Assembly: GCA_942493045.1 (NCBI GenBank)
Contig: OW818665.1
Coordinates: 868,001 to 932,000 of the forward strand
DNA length: 64,000 bases
DNA from: Teretinema sp942493045
GTDB lineage: Bacteria; Spirochaetota; Spirochaetia; Treponematales; Treponemataceae
Reading direction: 5' to 3'
Numbering within the stretch: the stretch's first letter is position 1; the number at the start of each line of letters is the position of its first letter. A program made the position numbers and the translations under genes. Shown piece by piece: positions 33,840-42,600 of the stretch. Under the pieces are notes generated by a model. That model made no database searches and was not told where the DNA came from. It worked only from the letters and a program-made list of their open reading frames with translations.

Positions 33840-36371
33840 GTGTTTAAAGGATTGTCGCAACGCGCCCAGAAATTACTGACTATCCAGAGCCAGGAAGAGG
33901 CTAAACGCTCCGGAGCGGATCAACTGGTTCCCGAGCATGTCATGCTGGCTTTGATCCGTGCCGCCGATGGTACGGCTTTTCTGGTACTTCAAAAGCTGAA
34001 CATCAATATTCTGTCCCTACAGCTACAGTTGGAGCAGGCTCTTCCGCCTAAAACTCAAGCCGTGATTTTCGGAGATATACCGCCTTCGAGGCGTTTACGG
34101 GGAATGCTGGACGCCGCTTCTATCGAAGCCCGCACCCTGCGCCATGATTATATCGGCACGGAGCATATTCTGCTGGCCTGCATCCGTGAAGCGCAGAGCA
34201 TCATGAACCATTTCTTTGAGAAGGAAAGCGTTCAGGTGGATGAAATCCGCCTGGCGGTTCAAGAATTCACTTCAATCCGCGACGCTGCCCTGGTCAAGCA
34301 AAAACGACCGGCCATGGCCGACGGTCCGAGTCACCGCAGCGCCAGTCTCCTGGAAGAATTCAGCCGCGATTTAACAGCACTGAGCCGGGATTCACTGCTG
34401 GATCCGGTAGTCGGGCGGGAAACCGAAATCAGACGGGTAGTGCAGATTCTCTCCCGGCGTAATAAGAACAATCCGGTTCTGGTCGGAGAGCCGGGAGTAG
34501 GTAAAACAGCCATCGTAGAAGGACTGGCGCAGCGCATCGTTGCCGAAAAAGTTCCGCGAAATCTGGTCGGTAAACGATTGCTGGTTCTGGATCTGGCTTC
34601 GGTCATCGCCGGAACAAAATATCGCGGTGAATTTGAAGAGCGCCTGAAGCGCATCATGAAAGAAATCGCCGAAGCCAAGAACATCATTTTATTTATTGAT
34701 GAGCTGCATACCATAATTGGAGCGGGCGGGGCGGAAGGAGCCATGGACGCTTCCAACATGCTCAAGCCGGCTCTAGCCCGCGGCGAGCTGCAATGCATCG
34801 GCGCGACCACCCTCGCGGAGTACCGCAAATATTTTGAAAAAGACGCCGCCCTGGAGCGCCGTTTCCAAACCGTTCTGATCGGAGAACCGGACGCCGAGGC
34901 TACCCTGGAAATTCTGAAAGGCATCCGCTCCCGTTATGAGGATCATCATACCGTACGCTATACGCCTGAAAGTCTCGAGACTATTATCGATCTTTCACGG
35001 CGCTATTTGACTGACCGCTTTTTTCCGGATAAAGCTATCGATGTGCTGGATGAGGCCGGGGCCATGAAAAAGATTGAATCTGATGTGCGGCCGGGTGAAC
35101 TGCCGGAACTGGAAAAACGCATCGCCGATCTGGTAAACGAAAAAAAGAATATGGTGCAGACCCAGAATTACGAGCGGGCGGCGCAGGTGCGGGACGAGGT
35201 TCGCCAGCTGAAGATTCAGGTCGATGAATTACGTAAGAAATGGCAGAATCCTGCCCCGGGAACCATACACACGGTAACCCCCAAAGATATTTCAATGGTT
35301 ATTTCGGTAATGACCGGAATACCGGCCAGCACCCTCAGTGAATCCGAAACCGTCCGCCTGATCCATATCGAAGAAGAGCTGCACCGCACCGTTATCGGAC
35401 AGCACGACGCTATCAAAGTTATCTCCAGCGCCATCCGCCGCTCCCGGGCCGGAATTTCCTCCACCCGCCGACCCTTGGGCTCCTTTATCTTTCTTGGCCC
35501 TACCGGCGTCGGCAAGACACTGCTGGCCAAAACGCTGGCCAAATTTCTTTTCGGTACCGAAGAATCGCTGGTGCGCATCGACATGAGCGACTATATGGAA
35601 AAGCACAACGCCTCGCGCCTGGTCGGAGCGCCCCCGGGCTATGTAGGTTTCGAGGACGGCGGAATCCTGACTGAGAAAATCCGCCGCAATCCCTATTCAG
35701 TGGTATTGCTTGATGAAATTGAAAAAGCCCATCCCGATGTTTTTAATCTGCTGCTGCAGGTTCTGGAAGAAGGCGAGTTGCGCGACAACCTCGGTCATGT
35801 CATCAATTTCCGGAATACGGTTATAATCATGACCAGTAATGCCGGGGCCAGGGTAATTAGCAGGGAAAACAGCCTGGGCTTTTCCAGTTCGCGCAGCGGT
35901 GTCGTATCTTACGAAGAAATCCGCTCCGGCGCGATGACCGAGCTGAAGCGGATTTTTAATCCAGAGTTTATCAACCGGGTTGATGAAATCGTGGTTTTCA
36001 ATGCCCTGTCACGCAAGGAAGTGGCCGTCATCCTGGATAACCAGATCGGAGAGCTTTCCGACCGCCTTTCGGAGCAGGAGATTGGCTTACGCCTGGCGCC
36101 GGCGGCCAAAAAATATCTTATTGAACACGGCTATGACCCTTCCTTCGGAGCCCGGCCGATGCGCCGCTTGATCCAGCGTGAAATTGAAGATCCGCTGTCA
36201 ACTGAGATCATTTCCGGCAGGGCCGGTCCGGGGGATATGGTTATGGTAGATTCCCGCTCCGGAAAATTGTCGGTGCGCGTACGGCCCCGGCCGCCGGCCG
36301 CCCTGTTGACAGCCTCCCTTATGGCTCCGGCTGACATTGAAACCGCCGACGAATGTAAGCCTGTACACTAA
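33840..36371 (+). CDS. clpC: ATP-dependent Clp protease ATPase ClpC
   Basis: 843-residue AAA+ unfoldase that feeds ClpP. Clp-N repeats occupy about 1-145. AAA-1 has Walker A GEPGVGKTA near 216 and DELHTIIGAG. A UVR-containing middle domain lies near 420-460 (NYERAAQVRDEVRQL). AAA-2 has GPTGVGKTL near 554 and LLDEIEKAHPDV. The UVR segment and overall size mark it as ClpC, not ClpA or ClpB. The start is GTG 33840, with GGAAAGGAG upstream. A 30-residue Arg/Pro- and acidic-rich tail follows the D2-small domain. clpP is not in the window. Confidence 0.93.
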   Translation: MFKGLSQRAQKLLTIQSQEEAKRSGADQLVPEHVMLALIRAADGTAFLVLQKLNINILSLQLQLEQALPPKTQAVIFGDIPPSRRLRGMLDAASIEARTLRHDYIGTEHILLACIREAQSIMNHFFEKESVQVDEIRLAVQEFTSIRDAALVKQKRPAMADGPSHRSASLLEEFSRDLTALSRDSLLDPVVGRETEIRRVVQILSRRNKNNPVLVGEPGVGKTAIVEGLAQRIVAEKVPRNLVGKRLLVLDLASVIAGTKYRGEFEERLKRIMKEIAEAKNIILFIDELHTIIGAGGAEGAMDASNMLKPALARGELQCIGATTLAEYRKYFEKDAALERRFQTVLIGEPDAEATLEILKGIRSRYEDHHTVRYTPESLETIIDLSRRYLTDRFFPDKAIDVLDEAGAMKKIESDVRPGELPELEKRIADLVNEKKNMVQTQNYERAAQVRDEVRQLKIQVDELRKKWQNPAPGTIHTVTPKDISMVISVMTGIPASTLSESETVRLIHIEEELHRTVIGQHDAIKVISSAIRRSRAGISSTRRPLGSFIFLGPTGVGKTLLAKTLAKFLFGTEESLVRIDMSDYMEKHNASRLVGAPPGYVGFEDGGILTEKIRRNPYSVVLLDEIEKAHPDVFNLLLQVLEEGELRDNLGHVINFRNTVIIMTSNAGARVISRENSLGFSSSRSGVVSYEEIRSGAMTELKRIFNPEFINRVDEIVVFNALSRKEVAVILDNQIGELSDRLSEQEIGLRLAPAAKKYLIEHGYDPSFGARPMRRLIQREIEDPLSTEIISGRAGPGDMVMVDSRSGKLSVRVRPRPPAALLTASLMAPADIETADECKPVH

Positions 36372-36405
36372 GGCAGTGTGAAAAACTAAATTTGGTAGGA
36401 CAACA

Positions 36406-37716
36406 ATGAAACTTTCTTCTTTTGGCACCAAACTGACCGGAGAATCCGGTATTCTGCAATTAATGGACGACCTCGGCAAACCCCTTCCAGGAGGCGTTTC
36501 AGCCTGCCGCTTGGGCGGCGGAAACCCCGCGCGGGTAGCCGCTGTTGAAAAAGCTTATCGCCACGAAATGGAAAAACTGATCGGCTTCCACGATGCCTTC
36601 GAGCAGGCCATTTCCTGCTATGATGCCCCCCAGGGCCGGTTGATGTTTCTGGACGCGGTCGCTTCTTTTTTCCGCCGTGAATACCACTGGGATATCAGCA
36701 GTGAGAATATCGCCGTTACCAATGGCAGTCAGGCCGCTTTTTTTTATCTTTTTAATCTGTTTTCCGGACAAAAACCGGAACGTCGCACCATACTTTTCCC
36801 CCTGGTACCGGAATATATCGGCTATGCCGATCAGGGTATCGAACCGGATACATTTGTGACTCTCCCCGCCCGGGTTGAGCTGGAAGGGGAGCATCTGTTC
36901 AAGTATTTTCTGGATTTGTCGGCTGTAGAGCGCTATCTGGACGCTCACCATGAGGTCGGGGCCATCTGCGTGTCCCGGCCTACTAATCCTACCGGCAATG
37001 TGCTGACCCAATCCGAGATTGAGCAGCTGGCGACTCTGGCTTCCAGTAATGACATTCCGCTGATGATCGATAATGCCTATGGCACACCCTTCCCGAATAT
37101 TATTTTCCCTCAGGCCATGTATGACGCGGCCGGCGGGGAACCCCGGCCCTATTGGGATGCCAACACCATTCTTTCAATGAGCCTTTCTAAGATCGGCTTA
37201 CCCTCGCTGCGTACCGGCATTGTAATCGCCGATAAAAAAATAATCCGCTGTCTTTCGGCCATCAACTCGATTGCCGCCCTGGCTTCCGGTTCGCTCGGCC
37301 AGATTCTTACCGAGGGTTTAATCCGCACCGGTGAACTTAAGCGCCTGGCGGACACTGAAGTGCGGCCCTATTATTATGCGCGCCGGGAAAGCGCGCTGCA
37401 ATTAGTTGAGGAGTTCTGGCAGGGCCGCAGCTATCGCCTGCACCGTTGTGAGGGGGCTTTGTTTTTGTGGCTGTACATGGATGATTTGAAGGTAACCTCA
37501 AGGGAACTGTATTTCGCGCTCAAAGAACGCGGTGTGGTAGTTGTTCCGGGAGAATATTTCTTCTTTGGCCGGGAGCGGGGTGATGAGGTGGAGACCGCCT
37601 GGCAAACCCACCCGCACCGCTATAAATGTCTGCGCCTCAATTACACAGCTTCTGAAGCTGAAGTGCGCGACGGCCTGCGTATCATCGCCGAGGTTTCCGC
37701 GGGCCTGCGGCAGTAG
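36406..37716 (+). CDS. avtA: Valine-pyruvate aminotransferase (AvtA family)
   Basis: 436-residue fold-type I PLP enzyme. The start MKLSSFGTKLTGESGI and LGGGNPA are characteristic of AvtA. The PLP-binding lysine lies in SMSLSKIGLP, the substrate-pocket sequences are VSRPTNPTGNVL and DNAYGTPFP, and the C-terminal RLNYT holds the carboxylate-binding Arg. It links alanine, valine and alpha-aminobutyrate with their keto acids. It has its own AGGA ribosome site after a 34-base gap behind clpC. glgC follows on the other strand. Confidence 0.9.
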   Translation: MKLSSFGTKLTGESGILQLMDDLGKPLPGGVSACRLGGGNPARVAAVEKAYRHEMEKLIGFHDAFEQAISCYDAPQGRLMFLDAVASFFRREYHWDISSENIAVTNGSQAAFFYLFNLFSGQKPERRTILFPLVPEYIGYADQGIEPDTFVTLPARVELEGEHLFKYFLDLSAVERYLDAHHEVGAICVSRPTNPTGNVLTQSEIEQLATLASSNDIPLMIDNAYGTPFPNIIFPQAMYDAAGGEPRPYWDANTILSMSLSKIGLPSLRTGIVIADKKIIRCLSAINSIAALASGSLGQILTEGLIRTGELKRLADTEVRPYYYARRESALQLVEEFWQGRSYRLHRCEGALFLWLYMDDLKVTSRELYFALKERGVVVVPGEYFFFGRERGDEVETAWQTHPHRYKCLRLNYTASEAEVRDGLRIIAEVSAGLRQ

Positions 37717-37727
37717 CAGGATGCAAA

Positions 37728-37748
37728 AAACAATACGTTTTTTTTAGC
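37728..37748. terminator. Weak AT-rich hairpin between convergent avtA and glgC
   Basis: GCAAAAAAC, a short loop, then GTTTTTTTT-AGC. It can form a hairpin with U-rich ends on both strands, in the 51-base gap between the two stop codons. The stem is A-T rich, so efficiency is doubtful. Confidence 0.35.
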
Positions 37749-37767
37749 ACCCCGCCACGCAGTTTCT

Positions 37768-39039
37768 TTAGATGTGGGTACCGTCGGGAACGACGGCGTT
37801 TTTAGTGACGACATAAACACTGTCAACCACGTGGTAGAAACCATAGTCTCCGTCCGGCGGAATGACGCCTGTTCCGATGCTTACGTTTTTACCGATCCGG
37901 GCGTTCTTATCGATTATTGCGCGCCGGATAACGCTGTCGTTACCGATACCGATATTCGGACGAGCGGCCTTCAGATTAAACTCTTTTTCAGCCTCCGTTT
38001 CGTAAAAGTCGGCACCCATACACACCACACCTTCCAGATCCGCGCCGCCCTCAATCGTTGAGCGGATACCGATGACTGAGCGGCGGATATTGGCGTTGGT
38101 AATGACGCATCCATCCGCTGCGCTTACCTGATCCAGATTCGCCTGATTGATCTTGGACGGGGGCAGATTGCGGTTGTGTGTATAAATCGGGGCGTCTTCA
38201 TCATAAAAGTTAAATTTCGGCCGGATGCTAGTGAGGTCGATGGTGGCATCGTAAAAGTTTTTAATTGTTCCGATATCTTCCCAGTACCCGTCATAGACAT
38301 AGGCCGCCACAGAATATTTCTTGATGGCTTCGGGTATAATTTCCTTTCCGAAATCGGTCAGTTTGTTATCGAGTGATTCTTCCATGGCTTTGGCGCTGAA
38401 AATATAAATACCCATGGAGGCCAGATAATCCTTACCGCCGGTAGCCGCGGCGGTCCGGGCTCCTTGGGGAATGATCCATTCGTCGATATTTTTGGTGGGA
38501 CCTGGCTTTTCCATAAACTCCGTGATTCTGCCGGTAGAATCAGCCTTCAAGATTCCGAAGCCGGAAGCGTCCTCGCGAAGCACCGGGGTACAGGCGATGG
38601 TCATATCAGCGCCTGATTCCTGATGTTTTTTCAGGAAGGCGGCCAGGTCCATGCGGTACAGCTGATCGCCGGAGAGAATGATGTAATGAGTCGGATTTTG
38701 TGTCTTAAAATGAATAAAGTTCTTTCGAACAGCGTCGGCGGTGCCCTCATACCAGCCCGTGTGTTCGAAGGTTTGTTCGGCTGCCAGTATTTCTACAAAG
38801 CCTCCGGAAAAGGTGTCAAAGTTATAAGCCCGGGCAATGTGCATGTGTAATGAGGCGGAATTAAACTGCGTTAAGATGTAAATCTGTTTAAAACCGGAAT
38901 TGATACAGTTCGATATCGGGATGTCGACGATGCGGTGTTTACCTCCGAAAGGAACGGCCGGTTTGGAACGTTCCTTGGTGAGCGGATAGAGGCGGGTTCC
39001 TTTGCCGCCACCGAGAACAATTGAAAGTACCCTGGGCAT
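37768..39039 (-). CDS. glgC: Glucose-1-phosphate adenylyltransferase
   Basis: About 423 residues; makes ADP-glucose for glycogen synthesis. The N-terminal nucleotidyltransferase shows LGGGKGTRLYPLTKERSKPA and the FGGKHRIVDIPISNC pattern, a catalytic LSGDQLYRMD and EFMEKP. The C-terminal left-handed beta-helix begins around residue 300 and ends NAVVPDGTHI, close to the cyanobacterial/plant-type form. AAGGAG six bases before ATG 39039 fixes the start; the reading frame extends 67 codons further but without support. A promoter lies at 39082-39111. Confidence 0.95.
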   Translation of the reverse strand: MPRVLSIVLGGGKGTRLYPLTKERSKPAVPFGGKHRIVDIPISNCINSGFKQIYILTQFNSASLHMHIARAYNFDTFSGGFVEILAAEQTFEHTGWYEGTADAVRKNFIHFKTQNPTHYIILSGDQLYRMDLAAFLKKHQESGADMTIACTPVLREDASGFGILKADSTGRITEFMEKPGPTKNIDEWIIPQGARTAAATGGKDYLASMGIYIFSAKAMEESLDNKLTDFGKEIIPEAIKKYSVAAYVYDGYWEDIGTIKNFYDATIDLTSIRPKFNFYDEDAPIYTHNRNLPPSKINQANLDQVSAADGCVITNANIRRSVIGIRSTIEGGADLEGVVCMGADFYETEAEKEFNLKAARPNIGIGNDSVIRRAIIDKNARIGKNVSIGTGVIPPDGDYGFYHVVDSVYVVTKNAVVPDGTHI

Positions 39040-39081
39040 TTTGCACTCCTTGTTGAAGAACGGACAATATTGATTGGTGTA

Positions 39082-39111
39082 AGTATAGTATTGATTTTTT
39101 GATGGTGCCAG
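39082..39111 (-). promoter_or_regulatory. Probable glgC promoter
   Basis: On the minus strand, CTGGCA (39111-39106), 18 bases, TATACT (39087-39082). This gives a leader of about 36 bases with a Shine-Dalgarno sequence. The -35 match is only partial. Confidence 0.45.
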
Positions 39112-39138
39112 AGCATAAAAAAACTTAACCGGTTTAGA

Positions 39139-39169
39139 TTGCAAAAAAAAATCAGTGTTGTGATATAAT
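39139..39169 (+). promoter_or_regulatory. Promoter of the MrfA-like helicase operon, probably leaderless
   Basis: Extended -10 TGATATAAT (39161-39169) with TTGCAA (39139-39144) 19 bases upstream. Only nine bases separate the -10 from ATG 39179 and no Shine-Dalgarno sequence exists. The near-palindrome TTAACCGGTTTA just upstream could be an operator. Confidence 0.6.
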
Positions 39170-39178
39170 CGACTCAGT

Positions 39179-41509
39179 ATGAGTGATAACGCGCTTTTTA
39201 ATTCGATCATCAATGACGGCGAGTATGCTTCCTGCATCACCGCTGTCCGTGAAATCCCGGCTGTACCCGGAAAAATGGTTCCGTTTCCGGAGGACCTCTC
39301 TCCGCGACTCGCTGAAGCCTGCCGCGCGCGCGGTATGGAAAGCCTGTATTCACATCAGGGGGAAGCCTGGGTTTCCGCCCGCGGCGGGCAGCACACGGTA
39401 GTCGTGACCCCGACAGCCAGCGGAAAAACGCTGTGCTATAATCTGCCGGTGATGCAGGCCCTGCTGGATGATGACGCGGCCAGGGCGCTGTATCTTTTTC
39501 CCACCAAAGCCCTCTCCCAGGATCAGCAGAGTGAGATCAACGACTTTGTGCGCTCCGGTAGCGGTAGTCCGCAGATTCCCCTGTCTGTCAATATTTATGA
39601 CGGGGACACGCCGCAGTCGGTACGCGCCGCCGCCCGTGAAAAAGCGCGCATTGTCATTTCCAATCCGGATATGATGCACGCCGGAATATTACCCAACCAT
39701 ACCGCCTGGATCCGTTTTTTTTCGAACCTCAAATTCATTGTCATCGATGAAATGCATATTTACCGGGGCGTATTCGGCTCGCACATGGCTAACCTGCTGC
39801 GCCGCATTTTCAGAATTGCCCGCTTTTACGGATCTAATCCGGTCTGTATTCTCTGTTCGGCAACCATCGCTAATCCCCGGGAACTGGCTGAGTCCCTGCT
39901 GGCCGCACCGGTTACTTTGATAGACCGCAATGGCGCCCCTTCCGGCGTCAAGACCGTTGTGCTGTACAATCCGCCGCTGGTTGACGCCGTTCAGGGAATC
40001 CGGCGCAGTGTGATGAACGAAAGCCGGCGCTGGGCCCTGTCTTTTCTGAAAAAAGGAGTAAAGACGATTCTGTTTGCCCATTCGCGGGTACGCACCGAAG
40101 TAATCGCCTCGTACATCAACAAATCGCTGGCTAATATCTACAACGGCAACCAGGGTATAACCGTGGTGCCCTATCGGGGCGGGTTACTGCCGCTGGAGCG
40201 GCGGAAAATTGAAAAAGGGTTGCGCGACGGTGAAATTCAGGGCGTAGTATCCACCAATGCCCTGGAACTGGGTATTGATATCGGCGGACTGGACGCGGCG
40301 GTAGTCGCCGGTTTTCCGGGCTCCTTTGCCTCGTTCTGGCAGCAAGCCGGACGGGCCGGGCGCCGTCAAACCCGTTCTGCGGCGGTATTTATCGCTTCTT
40401 CTTCGCCGCTCGATCAATACATTATCGGTAATCCGGACTACTTTTTTTCCCGGCCTGGAGAGAGCGCCCATATTGATCCGGACAATCCGTATATTTTAAC
40501 CGATCATTTAAAATGCGCCGCCTTCGAGCTGCCTTTTACGGACGCCGATATTCAGAGCTCCGGATTTCCGGCCGCCGCTACCTCAGAAATTTTAGCCTTC
40601 CTGGAAGAGGACGGCGTGCTGCGACACACCGGCGGCCGCTGGCACTGGTCGGACCGTTCCTACCCATCCGAGGCGGTCAGCCTGCGTTCAGCCACCGCCG
40701 ATAACGTGGTAATCGTGGATACCACTGCAGGGAGCAATACCGTCATCGGCGAAATGGACCGGCCGTCGGCCCGGGAACTGCTGTTTCCGAACGCCGTGTA
40801 CATTCACCTGGGCCGGCAGTATCTGGTAACCGAACTGGACTTGCCGAATCGCAAAGCCTTGGTGCAGGAAGCCGACGTTAACTACTTTACGGATGCGGTG
40901 GTTAAAACCGATATCCGCATTTTAACCGAGGACGAAACGGTCGGAGAGGCCATTACGGTTTGCGATCTGCTGGTAAGAAATCAGGTTACCAAATTTAAAA
41001 AATTGCGTTTCAATACCCATGAAAACATCGGTTACGGGGAAGTAGCCCTGGATGCCGAAGAACATGAAACCCGGGGTCTGGTATTCCGCTTTCCGCCCGG
41101 GGAAACCGGCGCAGAACTTACCGAGGCGATGCGGGGGTTTTACGAACTTGACGAAGAGAGCCGCTCTGCCCTGTTGTCCGGCTTGGCCGCGCTGATCCGT
41201 TCGGTCGCTCCTTTTTTTCTGCTCTGCGACCGCCGCGATATTGGAGTTTCCCCGCGCTCCCGTGATCCTTTCTACGGAGTACCAGCCCTGTACATTTATG
41301 ATACAGCACCGGGAGGAACGGGTCTTTCCGAAGCTTTGTCGCTTAAAATAGCCGCAGTTTTTGAAGCTGCCGCAGCGCGGGTGCGCAATTGTCCCTGCCT
41401 GTACGGCTGCCCCTCCTGCGTCGGCACGGAAGCCGCCTCTGAACAGATCAAAGCTACAGCCGCCCTCGTTTTAGAATCCTGCGCGCTCCTCACCGGAGAA
41501 AACCGCTGA
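39179..41509 (+). CDS. DEXH helicase with DUF1998, MrfA/YprA family
   Basis: 776-residue superfamily 2 helicase. Walker A is TPTASGKT (about 79-86), motif II VIDEMHIY near 190, motif III CSATIAN, and motif VI QQAGRAGRR. A C-terminal DUF1998 region has the cysteine cluster CPCLYGCPSC near residue 740, expected to bind zinc. In Bacillus subtilis the family member MrfA, with the nuclease MrfB, repairs mitomycin C lesions independently of UvrABC. The next gene here is the MrfB-like partner, overlapping by one base. The role is inferred from the family and its neighbour. Confidence 0.88.
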   Translation: MSDNALFNSIINDGEYASCITAVREIPAVPGKMVPFPEDLSPRLAEACRARGMESLYSHQGEAWVSARGGQHTVVVTPTASGKTLCYNLPVMQALLDDDAARALYLFPTKALSQDQQSEINDFVRSGSGSPQIPLSVNIYDGDTPQSVRAAAREKARIVISNPDMMHAGILPNHTAWIRFFSNLKFIVIDEMHIYRGVFGSHMANLLRRIFRIARFYGSNPVCILCSATIANPRELAESLLAAPVTLIDRNGAPSGVKTVVLYNPPLVDAVQGIRRSVMNESRRWALSFLKKGVKTILFAHSRVRTEVIASYINKSLANIYNGNQGITVVPYRGGLLPLERRKIEKGLRDGEIQGVVSTNALELGIDIGGLDAAVVAGFPGSFASFWQQAGRAGRRQTRSAAVFIASSSPLDQYIIGNPDYFFSRPGESAHIDPDNPYILTDHLKCAAFELPFTDADIQSSGFPAAATSEILAFLEEDGVLRHTGGRWHWSDRSYPSEAVSLRSATADNVVIVDTTAGSNTVIGEMDRPSARELLFPNAVYIHLGRQYLVTELDLPNRKALVQEADVNYFTDAVVKTDIRILTEDETVGEAITVCDLLVRNQVTKFKKLRFNTHENIGYGEVALDAEEHETRGLVFRFPPGETGAELTEAMRGFYELDEESRSALLSGLAALIRSVAPFFLLCDRRDIGVSPRSRDPFYGVPALYIYDTAPGGTGLSEALSLKIAAVFEAAAARVRNCPCLYGCPSCVGTEAASEQIKATAALVLESCALLTGENR

Positions 41510-42600
41510 TGAGCGGTTCTTCGCTTTCCAAGCGCCTGGCCCGCATCAGAGGCTCTGCGGCCATCCGCGGTGACTCTTCAGCCGGTGAGAAACAACATCC
41601 GCAGCCTGTGGGGTACGCGCCGATTCAATACCGTGAGGTGCCGGGCTGGGTGTATTGCGCTGACGGTTTACTCACGAGAGTCTGCCGCTTTCCCTTACCG
41701 GATTTTCCGGCAGTTCTGGATGGCAGTCTATCTCTGCTGTTTCCCCGTGAATTTCCGTCAACCGCCTATCAACCAGAACAGTGCTTTCCCTATCGCGTGG
41801 AACAGTTGCTTTTTTTTGACCTTGAAACCACTGGTCTGTCCCGGGGTGCCGGCACTGTCGCCTTTATGGCCGGTCTGGCCAGAATCGGCGGCGCAGGGCA
41901 GAATCGTTTTTTGGAAATCCGCCAGCTGCTGATGACAGACTATCCCGGAGAAGTCTCTTTTTTAACGGAGCTGTCCGCCTGCGTTTTGCCGGATACGGTA
42001 CTGGTATCTTTTAACGGCAAGAGCTTTGACTCGCGCATTTTGGATACCCGCTTTATCATGAACGGTATGCGGGCCCCGCACGCCAAGGCAGCGCATCTGG
42101 ATTTAATGTATCCCAGCCGGCGCTTATGGAAGCACCGTACCGGTTCAGCCCGCCTTAAGGATATCGAAGAGCAGATTCTCAATTTGCGGCGTATAGACGA
42201 TCTGCCGGGCAGCGAGGCGCCGGACGCCTGGTTTGATTTTTTACGCCGGGGTGATTTTTCGAGATTGGTTCGGGTAGGGGATCACAACCGCGATGACTGT
42301 CTGGCTTTGGCGCAATTGCTGAATATGTTGAATTGCGAAATTGCCGAGTCCCGGGGGCGGGCGGCTCTCTACCGCGCGAAACCGCTGCGGCAAGAGGAAA
42401 GGTATCAGGAAGCGCTGCCCTATCTACGGCTGTCAGCGCAGGACGGAGACCGGCTGGCGCTTTATTTATTGGCCGTTGACTGCGAGCATCGGCTCAGCCG
42501 TCTGGAGGAAGCCCTTGACGCGGCCCTCCTGCTCAACGATGAGCGCCGTATCCGGCGTTTGCGAATAAAAATCGAAAAGAGAGACGGTCACCAGCCATGA
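41509..42600 (+). CDS. RNase H-fold exonuclease, MrfB/YprB family
   Basis: 363 residues. A DEDD-type 3'-5' exonuclease domain starts near residue 98, with FFDLETTGLSRGAGTVAF (first Asp and Glu). It then shows VSFNGKSFDSRIL, the family-specific HLDLMYPSRRLWKHRTGSARL, and the final HNRDDCLAL (Asp). All four acidic residues seem present. The N-terminal 90 residues are poorly conserved and the C-terminal 70 look helical, TPR-like. The gene starts on the last base of the helicase stop and overlaps hrpB by four bases, making a compact helicase-nuclease-helicase operon. Confidence 0.87.
   Translation: MSGSSLSKRLARIRGSAAIRGDSSAGEKQHPQPVGYAPIQYREVPGWVYCADGLLTRVCRFPLPDFPAVLDGSLSLLFPREFPSTAYQPEQCFPYRVEQLLFFDLETTGLSRGAGTVAFMAGLARIGGAGQNRFLEIRQLLMTDYPGEVSFLTELSACVLPDTVLVSFNGKSFDSRILDTRFIMNGMRAPHAKAAHLDLMYPSRRLWKHRTGSARLKDIEEQILNLRRIDDLPGSEAPDAWFDFLRRGDFSRLVRVGDHNRDDCLALAQLLNMLNCEIAESRGRAALYRAKPLRQEERYQEALPYLRLSAQDGDRLALYLLAVDCEHRLSRLEEALDAALLLNDERRIRRLRIKIEKRDGHQP

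Noticed and set aside
39120..39178. Near-palindrome TTAACCGGTTTA as a terminator with the flanking A-run
   Set aside because: The palindrome has no loop, and it lies upstream of both divergent genes, so a terminator role makes no sense; kept only as a possible operator.
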